Shown one piece after another: positions 18,303-27,957 of a DNA stretch of 39,573 bases. This DNA comes from Flammeovirga sp. EKP202 (lineage in GTDB: Bacteria > Bacteroidota > Bacteroidia > Cytophagales > Flammeovirgaceae), in contig NZ_JACVVP010000063.1 in the NCBI RefSeq assembly GCF_014534745.1, forward strand, positions 1 to 39,573. Direction: 5' to 3'. The notes under the pieces were generated by a model. That model saw only the letters and a list, made by a program, of their open reading frames with translations. It was not told where the DNA came from and made no database searches. The position numbers were made by a program, and so were the translations under genes. How positions within the stretch are numbered: the first letter of the stretch is position 1; each line of letters begins with the position of its first letter.

Positions 18303-20246
18303 TTACTTCGTTTTCTCTAAAACTTTCACATCTTCTGAAACAACTGATGATAGTTTTATGACTGCATCAAATATACCATCATGATCAAAACCTGCTTCAC
18401 GTTGCAATTCAATTTGCTCTCCTTGCTCAATAATAGTATCAGGAATACCCAATCGTACAACAGTTTTGTTTGTATACTGATTGTCCATCATCCACTCTAA
18501 AACAGCACTACCAAATCCGCCCATAAGAGCACCATCTTCGATAGTGATAATTTTGTCATACTTAGCAAAAATTTCAGTGAGTAATTCTGCATCTATTGGT
18601 TTCACAAAACGCATATCATAATGACCTGGATTGACACCTGCTACTTGGAAGCGATCTCTTAATTGTACGACATAATTACCAATATGGCCAAAAGTTAAAA
18701 TTGCGATCTCTTCACCTTCTTGAACAGTTCTACCCTTACCTACTTCAATTTCTTCCATAGGTACTCTCCACTCAGGCATTACACCTTGACCACGTGGGTA
18801 ACGAATAGAGAATGGAGAAGTTCTGTGATTCACCGCTGTTTTCATCATATGACGAAGTTCCGCTTCATTCATTGGTGCAGCCACTACTAAGTTAGGGATA
18901 CAACGCATGAAAGGAATATCATAAGCACCGTGGTGGGTAGCTCCATCTGCTCCTGCAAAACCAGCTCTGTCGAGACAGAAAATCACAGGTAAGTTTTGAA
19001 TACATGCATCATGTACTACTTGATCATAAGCTCTTTGCATGAAAGTCGAGTAGATATTACAGAAAGGAATCATCCCTTCTGCCGCCAAACCTGCAGCAAA
19101 TGTTACAGCGTGTTGTTCAGCGATACCCACATCAATAGCTCTATCCGGCATTTCCTTCATCATGATATTCAATGAACACCCTGAAGGCATAGCTGGAGTG
19201 ATACCCATGATCTTATCATTCTCCCTTGCCATTTCTAAAATAGTCTCACCAAATACTGTTTGATATTTAGGCGGCTGCGGAGTTTTATGCACTTTCTTTT
19301 TGATTTCACCTGTTAACTTATCAAACTTACCAGGGGCGTGCCATAGTGTTTGATCTTTTTCGGCTAATGCATAACCTTTACCTTTAACAGTAACAGCGTG
19401 AAGGATTTTTGGTCCAGGGATTTTTTTCAAATCTTCAAAAACATGTACCAAGTGATTGATATCATGTCCGTCTACAGGACCAAAGTAACGAAGCCCTAGT
19501 GCCTCAAATAAGTTGCTTTGCTCTAATAATGCTGACTTTAAAGCATTTTCTGCCGCCGATACAGCTTGTTGAGCATGAGGACCGATCTTTTTGACCTTTC
19601 CTAGCATATTCCAAACTTCATCCTTGATCTTGTTATAGAATGGAGAAGTAGTGATATCTGTCAAATAATCTTTTAATGCACCTTGATTGGGATCAATGGC
19701 CATTCGATTATCATTCAATATGATGAGAATGTTAGCATCTGATGCACCTGCGTGGTTCATTGCCTCAAAGGCCATACCTGCAGTCATTGAACCGTCACCA
19801 ATTACGGCGATGTGTTGCCTGTCGTGTTCTCCTTTTTCTTTAGAAGCAATGGCCATACCTAACGCAGCACTAATAGAAGTAGAAGAGTGCCCTACGCCAA
19901 AAGTATCATAATCACTTTCGTCACGTTTGGGGAAACCGGATAATCCTCCGTACTGACGATTAGTGTGAAATTGGTCTCTTCTTCCTGTAAGGATTTTATG
20001 GTTATATGCTTGATGACCAACATCCCAAACGATGCGATCATAAGGTGTGTTGTAAACATAATGGAGTGCAGTTGTTAACTCTGTCACCCCTAAGCTTGCT
20101 CCAAAGTGTCCGCCATAGATGGATACATTATCTATGATGTATTGTCGTAACTCTTCACAGACTTGATATAATTTATCCATAGAGAGTTCACGCAAATCAC
20201 TTGGCGAATCTATTTTTGCAAGAAGTTTACCCGGTTCAATTAGCAT
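18303..20246 (-). CDS. dxs: 1-deoxy-D-xylulose-5-phosphate synthase
   Basis: First enzyme of the MEP isoprenoid pathway: it condenses pyruvate and glyceraldehyde 3-phosphate with loss of CO2, using thiamine diphosphate and magnesium. Visible features of the 647-residue chain are His47 (GGHFGASLG), DVGHQAYNHKILTGRR, the ThDP/Mg motif GDGSMTAGMAFEAMNH (from residue 150) completed by Asn178/Asn180, a central pyrimidine domain with VGIAEQHAVTFAAGLA holding the cofactor-activating Glu, and a C-terminal transketolase-like domain. It also supplies the precursor of thiamine and pyridoxal phosphate. It is a single gene; a good TTTG/TATTTTTG promoter lies about 200 bases upstream, leaving a long leader. 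Confidence 0.96.
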   Translation of the reverse strand: MLIEPGKLLAKIDSPSDLRELSMDKLYQVCEELRQYIIDNVSIYGGHFGASLGVTELTTALHYVYNTPYDRIVWDVGHQAYNHKILTGRRDQFHTNRQYGGLSGFPKRDESDYDTFGVGHSSTSISAALGMAIASKEKGEHDRQHIAVIGDGSMTAGMAFEAMNHAGASDANILIILNDNRMAIDPNQGALKDYLTDITTSPFYNKIKDEVWNMLGKVKKIGPHAQQAVSAAENALKSALLEQSNLFEALGLRYFGPVDGHDINHLVHVFEDLKKIPGPKILHAVTVKGKGYALAEKDQTLWHAPGKFDKLTGEIKKKVHKTPQPPKYQTVFGETILEMARENDKIMGITPAMPSGCSLNIMMKEMPDRAIDVGIAEQHAVTFAAGLAAEGMIPFCNIYSTFMQRAYDQVVHDACIQNLPVIFCLDRAGFAGADGATHHGAYDIPFMRCIPNLVVAAPMNEAELRHMMKTAVNHRTSPFSIRYPRGQGVMPEWRVPMEEIEVGKGRTVQEGEEIAILTFGHIGNYVVQLRDRFQVAGVNPGHYDMRFVKPIDAELLTEIFAKYDKIITIEDGALMGGFGSAVLEWMMDNQYTNKTVVRLGIPDTIIEQGEQIELQREAGFDHDGIFDAVIKLSSVVSEDVKVLEKTK

Positions 20247-20610
20247 AACTAGAGTGTCTTTATTTAACCTTAGAATGGGTTCTGAAATCGTAATTATAAT
20301 TCAGAACGAATTTTAAATCGATCTATAGGATATTAAATTTGTAGCTATAGACTTTTTTAGTTTGTACTATTAATCAACAATTTGTTTTATCAAAACTCTT
20401 TCTTCTTGGGAATTGTTTTAATAAAGCATAAGATTAAACGATTTTAGGCAAAAATACAACAAAGATTCCCGGTCTGACAAAAAGGGAATAAAATAGTTCT
20501 AAATTTTAGCATATTTCTCTGATATTCTTGTGATATGTAAGGTTTTAACCTAAATCGTCACCGCAGAAGGGAATAATAATTATAGGAAAAGATTAAAAAA
20601 CAACAAATAC
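20247..20610. other. Divergent dxs-leuC intergenic region
   Basis: This 364-base region serves two divergent genes. On the dxs side, a perfect inverted repeat GTTCTGAA / TTCAGAAC (20279-20286 and 20300-20307) lies about 33 bases before the dxs ATG and would be a leader hairpin or operator. A second inverted pair, ATTCCC / GGGAAT (about 20465-20488), overlaps the predicted dxs promoter. Near leuC, a short AGGTT/AACCT hairpin sits about 70 bases upstream. I see no leader peptide or known riboswitch for leucine. Confidence 0.4.
20449..20481 (-). promoter_or_regulatory. Predicted dxs promoter (TTTG-N21-TATTTTTG)
   Basis: On the minus strand, TTTG (20481-20478) and TATTTTTG (20456-20449) match the Bacteroidota -33 and -7 consensus, with a 21-base spacer. 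Transcription would start near 20440, giving a leader of about 195 bases. Confidence 0.55.
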
Positions 20611-22011
20611 ATGAGCAACAACAAACCGAGAACATTGTTCGACAAAGTATGGGATAACCATGTCGTTCAACGCAAAGAAGGATTTCCTGATGTGTTATAC
20701 ATCGATACACATTTTATTCACGAGGTAACTAGCCCTCAAGCATTCAATGGACTTCGTAATAGAGGAATTCAACTCGCTCGTGTAGATCAAACTTGGGGAA
20801 CTGCGGATCACAACGTTCCTACCAAAGATCAACATCTTCCAATCAAAGAAGCTTTATCAAGACACCAAGTAGAAACGCTAACAAAAAACTGTGATGAATT
20901 TGGCGTAAAACTTTATGGTTTGGGCCACCCATTCCAAGGTATCGTTCACGTGATCGGACCTGAATTAGGCGTTACTCAACCAGGTAAAACAATTGTTTGT
21001 GGTGATAGCCATACGTCTACTCACGGTGCTTTTGGTTCAATTGCTTTCGGTATTGGAACATCACAAGTAGAACAAGTAATGTCTTCTCAATGTACACTTC
21101 AAAACAAGCCTAAAGCCATGAGAATTGTTGTGGATGGTGAGTTACAAGATGGTGTAGGCGCGAAAGACATCGTATTATATGTAATTTCTAAATTATCAGC
21201 TTCAGGAGGTACAGGTTACTTCGTTGAGTTTGCTGGTTCTGCCATCCAAAACTTGTCTATGGAAGGTAGAATGACCGTTTGTAACATGAGTATTGAAATG
21301 GGTGCCCGTGGTGGTATCATCGCTCCTGACCAAACTACTTTTGATTATTTAGAAGGAAGAGAATTTGCTCCAAAAGGTGAGAAATGGGAAGAATCATTAG
21401 CGTACTGGAAATCACTTCCAACAGACGAAGGTGCTACTTTCGATGCTGAATTTGTTTATGACGCTGCGGATATCGCTCCAATGGTTACTTACGGTACAAA
21501 CCCTGGTATGGGTGTTGGTGTAGACAAATCAGTTCCTACTCCGGAGAGTGAATCAGACAAGAAAGCTTTAGAATACATGGGCTTGAAAGAAGGTGAGGCG
21601 TTAATCGGTAAGCCAATCGACTATGTATTTATCGGTAGCTGTACAAATGCTCGTATTGAGGATTTGAGAGCAGTAGCTGATTTTGTAAAAGGTAAAAAGA
21701 AGGCTGACGGCGTAAATGTTTGGATCGTTCCTGGTTCAAAGCAAGTTGAAAAACAAGCAATCGCTGAAGGTTTAGATCAAGTATATGCTGAGGCTGGTTT
21801 TGAATTAAGAGAGCCAGGTTGTTCAGCTTGTTTGGGTATGAATGAAGATAAAGTTCCTGAAGGAATGTACTGTATTTCTACTTCAAACAGAAACTTTGAA
21901 GGACGTCAAGGTCCTGGTGCTAGAACGTTACTTGCTTCTCCATTGACCGCTGCTGCTGCTGCTGTAAAAGGTCACATTGTAGATGTAAGAGAAGAGTTAA
22001 CTACTGCATAA
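20611..22011 (+). CDS. leuC: 3-isopropylmalate dehydratase large subunit
   Basis: Catalytic subunit of isopropylmalate isomerase, which converts 2-isopropylmalate to 3-isopropylmalate through a [4Fe-4S] cluster. The 466-residue length and start ([16 protein letters not shown]) are standard for bacterial LeuC. Cluster ligands are the Cys in [13 protein letters not shown] and the two in [10 protein letters not shown] near the C-terminus. The substrate-site segment [12 protein letters not shown] is present near residues 130-145. It is followed after 26 bases by leuD and then leuB, one leucine operon; leuA is not in this window. Confidence 0.97.
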   Translation: MSNNKPRTLFDKVWDNHVVQRKEGFPDVLYIDTHFIHEVTSPQAFNGLRNRGIQLARVDQTWGTADHNVPTKDQHLPIKEALSRHQVETLTKNCDEFGVKLYGLGHPFQGIVHVIGPELGVTQPGKTIVCGDSHTSTHGAFGSIAFGIGTSQVEQVMSSQCTLQNKPKAMRIVVDGELQDGVGAKDIVLYVISKLSASGGTGYFVEFAGSAIQNLSMEGRMTVCNMSIEMGARGGIIAPDQTTFDYLEGREFAPKGEKWEESLAYWKSLPTDEGATFDAEFVYDAADIAPMVTYGTNPGMGVGVDKSVPTPESESDKKALEYMGLKEGEALIGKPIDYVFIGSCTNARIEDLRAVADFVKGKKKADGVNVWIVPGSKQVEKQAIAEGLDQVYAEAGFELREPGCSACLGMNEDKVPEGMYCISTSNRNFEGRQGPGARTLLASPLTAAAAAVKGHIVDVREELTTA

Positions 22012-22037
22012 TTTTAATATTTAAAGAGAATATCAAC

Positions 22038-22634
22038 ATGAAATATACAAAATCGACTTGCGTTCCTTTAAATATTGAGAACGTAGATACTGACCAAATC
22101 ATCCCAGCTCGTTTCTTGAAGGCTACTACTAAAGAAGGCTTTGGTGACAACCTTTTCAGAGACTGGAGATACGACAAACAAGATCAGCCAATTGCTGATT
22201 TCGTATTGAACCAAGATACTTACAAAGGCGAAATTTTAGTTGCTGGTAAGAACTTTGGTTGTGGTTCATCACGTGAACACGCAGCTTGGTCTATTGATGA
22301 CTACGGGTTTAAAATCGTAGTATCAAGCTTCTTCGCAGACATCTTCAAAGGAAACGCTTTGAATAACGGATTACTTCCTTTAGTAGTTTCTGAAGAATTC
22401 TTAGCAGAGCTTTTTGCTGATATTGAGGCAGATCCTTCGACTACTTTAGAAGTGGACTTAGAGTCTCAAACGGCTTGGATCACAGGTAAAGAAGACAACA
22501 AACAATCTTTCGAGATTGACGACTATAAGAAAATGTGTTTGATCAATGGATATGACGATATCGATTATCTATTGAGCTTAAAAGAAAACATTGCGAAATA
22601 CGAGCAAGATCGTGTTTATGCATTCAATGTCTAA
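22038..22634 (+). CDS. leuD: 3-isopropylmalate dehydratase small subunit
   Basis: Small swivel subunit that completes the active site of isopropylmalate isomerase with LeuC. It has 198 residues, with the typical early [14 protein letters not shown] segment and the conserved [12 protein letters not shown] motif near residues 75-86, whose Ser/Arg pair contacts substrate carboxylates. It lies between leuC and leuB with gaps of 26 and 32 bases, so co-transcription is expected. Confidence 0.97.
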   Translation: MKYTKSTCVPLNIENVDTDQIIPARFLKATTKEGFGDNLFRDWRYDKQDQPIADFVLNQDTYKGEILVAGKNFGCGSSREHAAWSIDDYGFKIVVSSFFADIFKGNALNNGLLPLVVSEEFLAELFADIEADPSTTLEVDLESQTAWITGKEDNKQSFEIDDYKKMCLINGYDDIDYLLSLKENIAKYEQDRVYAFNV

Positions 22635-22666
22635 TTCAAACTCAAAAAAGAACAACAAACAAAAAC

Positions 22667-23755
22667 ATGAACAAGAAAATCACAGTACTTGCAGGTGACG
22701 GTATCGGATTAGAAGTTACAGGCATTACTCAAAATATATTAGAGATCATCGGTGAGCGTTTTGGTCACTCATTTGAGTTCTCTCCAGCATTAATTGGTCA
22801 CTCAGCAATCGAAGCAACAGGCGAGCCTTGTCCACAAGCAACTATTGATGCTTGTAAAGCTTCTGATGCAGTACTTTTAGGTGCTGTAGGTATGCCAATG
22901 TATGACAACAATCCTAACTTAAAAGTACGTCCTGAGCAAGGTCTACTTAAAATCCGTAAGGAATTAGGATTATTCTCAAACATTCGTCCTATCAAATTAT
23001 TTGATGAGTTATTATATACTTCATCAATCAAACCTGAAATTCTTCAAGGTTCTGACATTATTTTCTTCCGTGAGTTAACTGGTGGTATCTACTTCGGTAC
23101 TCCTCGTGAGCGTAACGAAGATGGTACTGAAGCAATTGACACGTTACGTTACTCTAAAATGGAAGTAGAACGTATTGCTCGTCAAGCTTTTGAATCAGCA
23201 ATGACTCGTCGTAAGAAATTATGTTCTGTAGATAAAGCCAACGTATTGGAATCTTCTCGTTTATGGAGAGAAACAGTACAAGCACTTTCTGCTGAGTACC
23301 CTGAAGTAGAAGTGACTCACATGTTCATTGACAATGCAGCAATGCAATTGATCCGTGACCCTAAGCAATTCGACGTAATTGTAACAGGCAACATGTTTGG
23401 TGATATCCTTACAGATGAGGCTTCTCAAATTGCAGGTTCTATGGGTATGTTACCTTCTGCTTCTGTTGGTTCAGAAATCGGATTGTACGAGCCAATTCAT
23501 GGTTCTGCTCCTGATATTGCAGGTAAAGGTATCGCTAACCCGATCGCTTCTGTACTTTCAGGTGCATTATTATTAGATATCTCTTTCGGATTAAAAGACG
23601 AGAGCGATGCGATTATCAGTGCTGTTGATCAATTCTTGAAAGACGGATACAGAACGTTAGATATCGCTACGGAGGAAACTCCTGAAGATAAGCGTATGAA
23701 TACTGAACAAACAGGTAAGAAATTGGCAGAGTTATTAGCTTCTGTGACAGTGTAA
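22667..23755 (+). CDS. leuB: 3-isopropylmalate dehydrogenase
   Basis: NAD-dependent oxidative decarboxylase giving 4-methyl-2-oxopentanoate, the last precursor of leucine before transamination. The 362-residue chain starts with ITVLAGDGIG and contains the substrate/Mg2+ region with KANVLESSRLWRE, the IDNAAMQLIRDP block, the TGNMFGDILTDEASQIAGS metal-site segment, and the NAD loop EPIHGSAPDIAGK. It is the last gene of leuCDB, followed by a strong terminator. Confidence 0.97.
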   Translation: MNKKITVLAGDGIGLEVTGITQNILEIIGERFGHSFEFSPALIGHSAIEATGEPCPQATIDACKASDAVLLGAVGMPMYDNNPNLKVRPEQGLLKIRKELGLFSNIRPIKLFDELLYTSSIKPEILQGSDIIFFRELTGGIYFGTPRERNEDGTEAIDTLRYSKMEVERIARQAFESAMTRRKKLCSVDKANVLESSRLWRETVQALSAEYPEVEVTHMFIDNAAMQLIRDPKQFDVIVTGNMFGDILTDEASQIAGSMGMLPSASVGSEIGLYEPIHGSAPDIAGKGIANPIASVLSGALLLDISFGLKDESDAIISAVDQFLKDGYRTLDIATEETPEDKRMNTEQTGKKLAELLASVTV

Positions 23756-23778
23756 CTACCTATTGTTAAATACTAAGG

Positions 23779-23813
23779 ATCCTGCCTTCTTTATTGAAGG
23801 TGGGATTTTTTTT
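23779..23813 (+). terminator. Terminator of leuCDB
   Basis: An 11-bp stem (23779-23789 with 23796-23806, with wobble pairs) with a 6-nt loop, followed by eight T, 24 bases past the leuB stop. Confidence 0.9.
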
Positions 23814-24242
23814 GTTTGAAAAATGATGAAACATGTAAGTTGTTATACCTTTTTTGGGAACTAATTGGGCATAATTAGGGAAAATTAAAATCGAAGAAAG
23901 CGTTAAAAGAATCAAGTGTAATTATAAACAGAGAGCTTTATTAAAAAGATATAAAGTGTTGAGACAGTATACATGTTTAAAATCTCTCTTTAAGGTTTTA
24001 AAATACTCTAAAATCGTTGTTTTATGAATTGGTATGATTCTTTATACCCAAATACTAAGTCCTGCAATTTTTTGTAGGGCTTTTTTCGTATAACAACTCG
24101 AAAACGAAGAGGGAAAGAAGGCTAAGGATTCATTAGTTGAAAATAACTATCCCTTCGTTGAAAATTTCTCAAACACATTTATAGGTTATGTTTCTTTGTG
24201 ATGAGTCAAGTGAACTATCCTTCTAACATCATTACAATAACA
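23814..24242. other. Gene-free region containing an orphan terminator
   Basis: This 430-base gap separates leuB from the outer-membrane barrel gene. The only strong signal is a terminator at 24058-24086 that has no gene in front of it; a small hairpin (GGTAT/ATACC, about 24031-24048) lies just before it. Short frames exist (a 17-codon one starts at 24024 and runs into the terminator), but none has support. A small untranslated RNA ending at the terminator, or a relic of a lost gene, would explain it. Confidence 0.4.
24058..24086 (+). terminator. Orphan rho-independent terminator
   Basis: A 10-bp stem (24058-24067 with 24072-24081, two wobbles), a 4-nt loop and six T. The preceding bases AAATACTAAG also precede the leuCDB terminator, so the two share layout and part of their sequence. 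Confidence 0.7.
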
Positions 24243-27029
24243 ATGAAACCTATAATTTTACTCCTTTTAATCATATCCGCAACAACGGCTTGGTCCCAAG
24301 AAATCCTTCTACAAGGAAAGGTTATTGGGGGCGATAATAAAGAAGCATTAGTCAATGCGTTAATTACTATTTCCAATGAAAATAATAAATACCAAGTCCT
24401 TTCTAATTTGGATGGAGAATATAAAATCACGCTAAAAGAAGCCGGAAAATATAAGCTAGAAGCCATGTATTTGGGGTATAAAAATTATGCTTCAATGGTA
24501 ACGGTCACTCCTAAGACAAACAAATTAGACGTTACTCTGGAGTCGATGTTTACAGAATTAAATGAAGTTGAGATTGTAGGCGATGTACCTGTAGTGATAA
24601 AAGAAGATACTATACAGTTTTCTTCTAGTAATTATAAAACACATGAAGATGCTACAGCCGAAGACTTGGTTTCTAAAATTCCAGGGATGGACAGAGATGA
24701 AAATGGCAATGTCACTTCTGAAGGAGAAACTGTAAAAAAAGTACTGGTAGACGGAAAAGAGTTTTTTGGAGATGACCCCAAAAGTGCCATGCAAAACCTT
24801 CCTGCCGAAATGATTGATTATGTACAGGTCATTGATCAGAAAAGTGATCAGGCTGAATTTACGGGTTTTGATGATGGTAACAGAACTAAAGCCATCAATT
24901 TTGTAACGAAGAAAGATGCAAAATATGCTTATTTCGGGAAAGCAGAGGCGGGTTATGGTTCTGATGAACGTTATAGTGCTGGTGGTAATATCAATATCTT
25001 CAAAGGAGATCAACGTCTTTCATTTACTGGTTTGAGTAATAATGTCAATCAGCAAGGTTTTATGTCTGATAACCTTTCGTCGGGTGGTCCTAGAAGAAGA
25101 GGCGGTGGAAGAGGTCGTGGAAATGGTAGTCCAGGGGAAATTTCTGCTAAATCTAATGGTATCAATACTTCCCACCTTTTAGGTACTAATTATATTGATT
25201 CTTGGGGTGAAAAAATTGACGTAACAGGAAGTTATAGCTACAAGTTGGTGGACAATGTAACCGATGAGGCTTCTTCTACTGAATACCTTGTTTCTGAAAG
25301 CAGTAATCAGATTGTAGATGAAATTCTTGATATCGATTCACGAAAAGAGAATCATAATTTTAATTTCAGAATGGATTATGAATTAAGTCCTAAAACCTCT
25401 ATTCGTATTCGCCCATCCATCAAAATGGAAAATGGAAACAGTGCCAACAGCAGTTTATCGAATACTTATTTGAAAGACGGAACAGATCTCAATAATTCTG
25501 ATATGAAACAATACAGCGCCAACAACTCCGCTGATATTAATAACTCATTCCTCATTCGTCATAAATTAAATGATAACGGCAGAACGCTGACCTTAGATTG
25601 GAAATTATATTATCATAATGACGATACCTATCAGGATGTCTTCACCAATATCAATTATTTTGAAGGAGATAATACACAAAACGATTCCACGGCTCAGAGA
25701 ATTCTTGGGGACACTGAAAAATTCAGAACATCAGCTAATTTAATATTCACTGAAAAACTGGCTAAAAACCTTCAGTTAAAGCTCAATTATTTTCAAAGTT
25801 GGGAAAAGCAGGATGTCAATACTAGAACATATGATATTATGGACGATGTGAATGATGGGGATTTTATTGAAGAGCTTTCGAATACATTCACCTCCAATCA
25901 AAATATTTATAGACCAGAAGCAGGATTACTTTTCAAGAAAGAAAAACTGAATATTACCACTTCACTTCAGTACCAATATTCCGCTTTACTGAATGAAAGC
26001 ATTTATCCTACTCAAGAAAATACCACTACGAATTTCGGTCACTTCTTACCATCTCTTTCCATTAATTATAAGTTTTCGAGAAGTAAGAGATTACGTTTCT
26101 CTTATCAGAAAAATGTCTCTTTACCGAATGTCACCAACTTACAATCTGTAGTAGATTATAGTGATCCATTAAATATTTCATCCGGTAACCCTTATTTGGA
26201 AGGAGAAGAAAGTCATGTGTTGCGTTTCAATTATAGAAACTTCAATATCGCTAGAAAGGAAATGTTCTTCATTAATCTATCAGCGACACAAACCGACAAT
26301 AAAGTCACTCAATATACTTTCATTGCTGAAAATGACACCACAATCAATGGTGTGCCAGTGAGAAAAGGCGCTTCTTATACTTACCCCATCAACTTGGACG
26401 GCTACATCAATGCCAGAGGAATTATGGTTTACTCCAAACCAATCAATCCCATCAAAACCAATATTTCTTTTATGACAATGGGTAGTTACACAAGAAACGT
26501 GGGTATCACTAACGATATTACTTCTTTCACTTACGACAAGTCATTGGGACAAGGCATTCGATTATCAAGTAATATCAGTAAAAGAGTCGACTTCAATATC
26601 TCAAGTATGTGGACCTACCACTGGATCAACAACAATGCAAATGCTTCTTTGAACGGTAATTACCTTCACAATAATATCAGAGCGAGTATAAATGTTGAGC
26701 CTATTGAAAGGTTGATTTTGAATACCTCTTTTACCGGAAATATTTATAATGGCGACGATGATTTGATTCAAGATAATATCTATAAATGGAATGCTCATAT
26801 CGCCTATAAAATGTTCAAAAATAGGAGAGGAGAAGCTCGATTCTCCGTTTCAGATATTCTTAATCAAAACAGTAGTATCAGCAGAACGGTAACTGAAAGC
26901 TCAATTCAAACGAGTACCTACAATGTGCTTCCACGCTATTTTATGGTTTCTTTTATTTATCGACCTAAAGGAAAAACCAATCAAAAAGGTTTTGGTGATA
27001 GAGGGGGCAGAGGTCCGAAGCCATTCTAA
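24243..27029 (+). CDS. TonB-receptor-like outer-membrane beta-barrel protein with carboxypeptidase-regulatory-like domain
   Basis: Outer-membrane protein of 928 residues. It has a signal peptide (about 1-19, ending TTAWSQ), then a CarboxypepD_reg-like domain (about 20-105, with LDGEYKITL and YLGYKNY), a plug-like domain (about 110-240, with LVSKIPGMDRDENGNV and KKVLVDGKEFFGDDP), and a long C-terminal region of beta strands matching the OMP_b-brl family. A GGPRRRGGGRGRGNG loop lies in the barrel, and the C-terminus is again Gly/Arg-rich, ending in Phe. The GTG and ATG at 24198 and 24201 are in frame, but the Met at 24243 gives the clean signal peptide. The next gene starts 30 bases after this one stops and encodes a Spy-like protein, so the two probably act together. 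The ligand is unknown. Confidence 0.8.
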   Translation: MKPIILLLLIISATTAWSQEILLQGKVIGGDNKEALVNALITISNENNKYQVLSNLDGEYKITLKEAGKYKLEAMYLGYKNYASMVTVTPKTNKLDVTLESMFTELNEVEIVGDVPVVIKEDTIQFSSSNYKTHEDATAEDLVSKIPGMDRDENGNVTSEGETVKKVLVDGKEFFGDDPKSAMQNLPAEMIDYVQVIDQKSDQAEFTGFDDGNRTKAINFVTKKDAKYAYFGKAEAGYGSDERYSAGGNINIFKGDQRLSFTGLSNNVNQQGFMSDNLSSGGPRRRGGGRGRGNGSPGEISAKSNGINTSHLLGTNYIDSWGEKIDVTGSYSYKLVDNVTDEASSTEYLVSESSNQIVDEILDIDSRKENHNFNFRMDYELSPKTSIRIRPSIKMENGNSANSSLSNTYLKDGTDLNNSDMKQYSANNSADINNSFLIRHKLNDNGRTLTLDWKLYYHNDDTYQDVFTNINYFEGDNTQNDSTAQRILGDTEKFRTSANLIFTEKLAKNLQLKLNYFQSWEKQDVNTRTYDIMDDVNDGDFIEELSNTFTSNQNIYRPEAGLLFKKEKLNITTSLQYQYSALLNESIYPTQENTTTNFGHFLPSLSINYKFSRSKRLRFSYQKNVSLPNVTNLQSVVDYSDPLNISSGNPYLEGEESHVLRFNYRNFNIARKEMFFINLSATQTDNKVTQYTFIAENDTTINGVPVRKGASYTYPINLDGYINARGIMVYSKPINPIKTNISFMTMGSYTRNVGITNDITSFTYDKSLGQGIRLSSNISKRVDFNISSMWTYHWINNNANASLNGNYLHNNIRASINVEPIERLILNTSFTGNIYNGDDDLIQDNIYKWNAHIAYKMFKNRRGEARFSVSDILNQNSSISRTVTESSIQTSTYNVLPRYFMVSFIYRPKGKTNQKGFGDRGGRGPKPF

Positions 27030-27059
27030 ATGAATTTATTTAATACAAAATACATAATC

Positions 27060-27695
27060 ATGAAAAATCTAATTTTCACATTCCTTCTTTTAAGTCTGAG
27101 TAGCATTACATTCGCTCAAAGAAATTTTCCTTCATTTACAGCTCAAGAGTTTCCCGAAGAGCTTTCTAAAGAATTGAAATTAGATGAAAGCACTGAGAAA
27201 AAAATAGGCAAATTATATATCCGATTGCAAGAAGATGTGATGAATACCATCATGATTGCTAGAAAAGATGGTGAAACGGATAGAGCAAAAATTAAGGCTG
27301 AAACAGATGAACTTAGAGATAAGCACCTTACGAAAGTAAAAGGCATTCTTGATACTGAGACTTATGCTTCATATGAAAAATTTATGTTGATGGAACGTGG
27401 TGAAAAGCAGGCTTACCTTTTGGAATTAAAGCTTGAACTTACTACAGATCAAAAGGAAAAATATGATGCAATCAACGCTTCTTCAAAGCAAGTTTTCCAA
27501 CAAATCAGAGAGCAACATAAAGGAGATCGCGAGGCAATGAAAGAGGCTTTGGAACCTGTTATGAAACAACATGAAATGATGCTTTCTCAAGTCCTTACTG
27601 AAGAGCAAATGATTATTTATAAAGAGGCAAGAGAAGCGATGAAAAAGAAAGGACGAAGAGGTGGAAGAGGAGAAAACGGCAGAAGACCATTCTAG
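27060..27695 (+). CDS. Spy/CpxP-like periplasmic protein
   Basis: Protein of 211 residues with a signal peptide (about 1-19, ending FAQ) and a mostly helical, highly charged mature part. Two LTxxQ-like motifs (LTTDQ and LTEEQ) are the signature of the Spy/CpxP group of periplasmic chaperones and stress sensors. The last 15 residues are Arg/Gly-rich (KKGRRGGRGENGRRPF), echoing the tail of the upstream barrel protein. An in-frame ATG touches the upstream stop codon (27030), which could allow coupled translation, but the signal peptide begins at 27060. Role is inferred: a chaperone or accessory of the barrel. Confidence 0.72.
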   Translation: MKNLIFTFLLLSLSSITFAQRNFPSFTAQEFPEELSKELKLDESTEKKIGKLYIRLQEDVMNTIMIARKDGETDRAKIKAETDELRDKHLTKVKGILDTETYASYEKFMLMERGEKQAYLLELKLELTTDQKEKYDAINASSKQVFQQIREQHKGDREAMKEALEPVMKQHEMMLSQVLTEEQMIIYKEAREAMKKKGRRGGRGENGRRPF

Positions 27696-27739
27696 AAATT
27701 GCATTAAAAAAGTCAGTAGTTTAGTTTTTTAACTATATC

Positions 27740-27887
27740 GCAAGTGTTAAGCCGATAGGCGTCACTTGTGATAAATCATAGGCGAAGTCTCCCGACTTCG
27801 AATGACCCAACACCTTATTTATACATATTTCGAAGTCGGGAGACTTCGCCAATGAGTAGTTCCAAGTGACGCTCACGCTTAACACTT
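27740..27887. repeat. Nested inverted-repeat element (REP/BIME-like)
   Basis: The inner arms (27780-27801 and 27828-27849) are perfect 22-bp inverted copies around a 26-nt spacer, and each arm is itself nearly palindromic (CGAAGTC...GACTTCG). The outer arms (27740-27767 and 27862-27887) match over 10 and 12 bp around a small internal loop, and each begins CAAGTG and ends CACTTG. Paired self-palindromic units like this resemble bacterial REP/BIME elements. It lies between convergent genes. No transposase is nearby, so mobility is inference. Confidence 0.75.
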
Positions 27888-27905
27888 GAAACATGGATTT
27901 GTAAC

Positions 27906-27947
27906 AAAAAAGCACAAGTCTAGCCTATTGCCTAACTTGTGCTTTTT
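27906..27947. terminator. Bidirectional terminator
   Basis: A perfect 13-bp stem (27907-27919 with 27935-27947) with A-run and T-run ends. It serves the minus-strand gene ending at 27958 and possibly transcripts coming from the Spy-like gene. Confidence 0.85.
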
Positions 27948-27957
27948 CTATTTTATC

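Noticed and set aside
24024-24077. 17-codon frame as a leader peptide
   Set aside because: It runs into the terminator hairpin, and no attenuator-like codon run or downstream operon leader logic is present.
24198-24242. Upstream GTG/ATG starts for the barrel protein
   Set aside because: They would bury the signal peptide behind 15 polar residues; the Met at 24243 fits far better.
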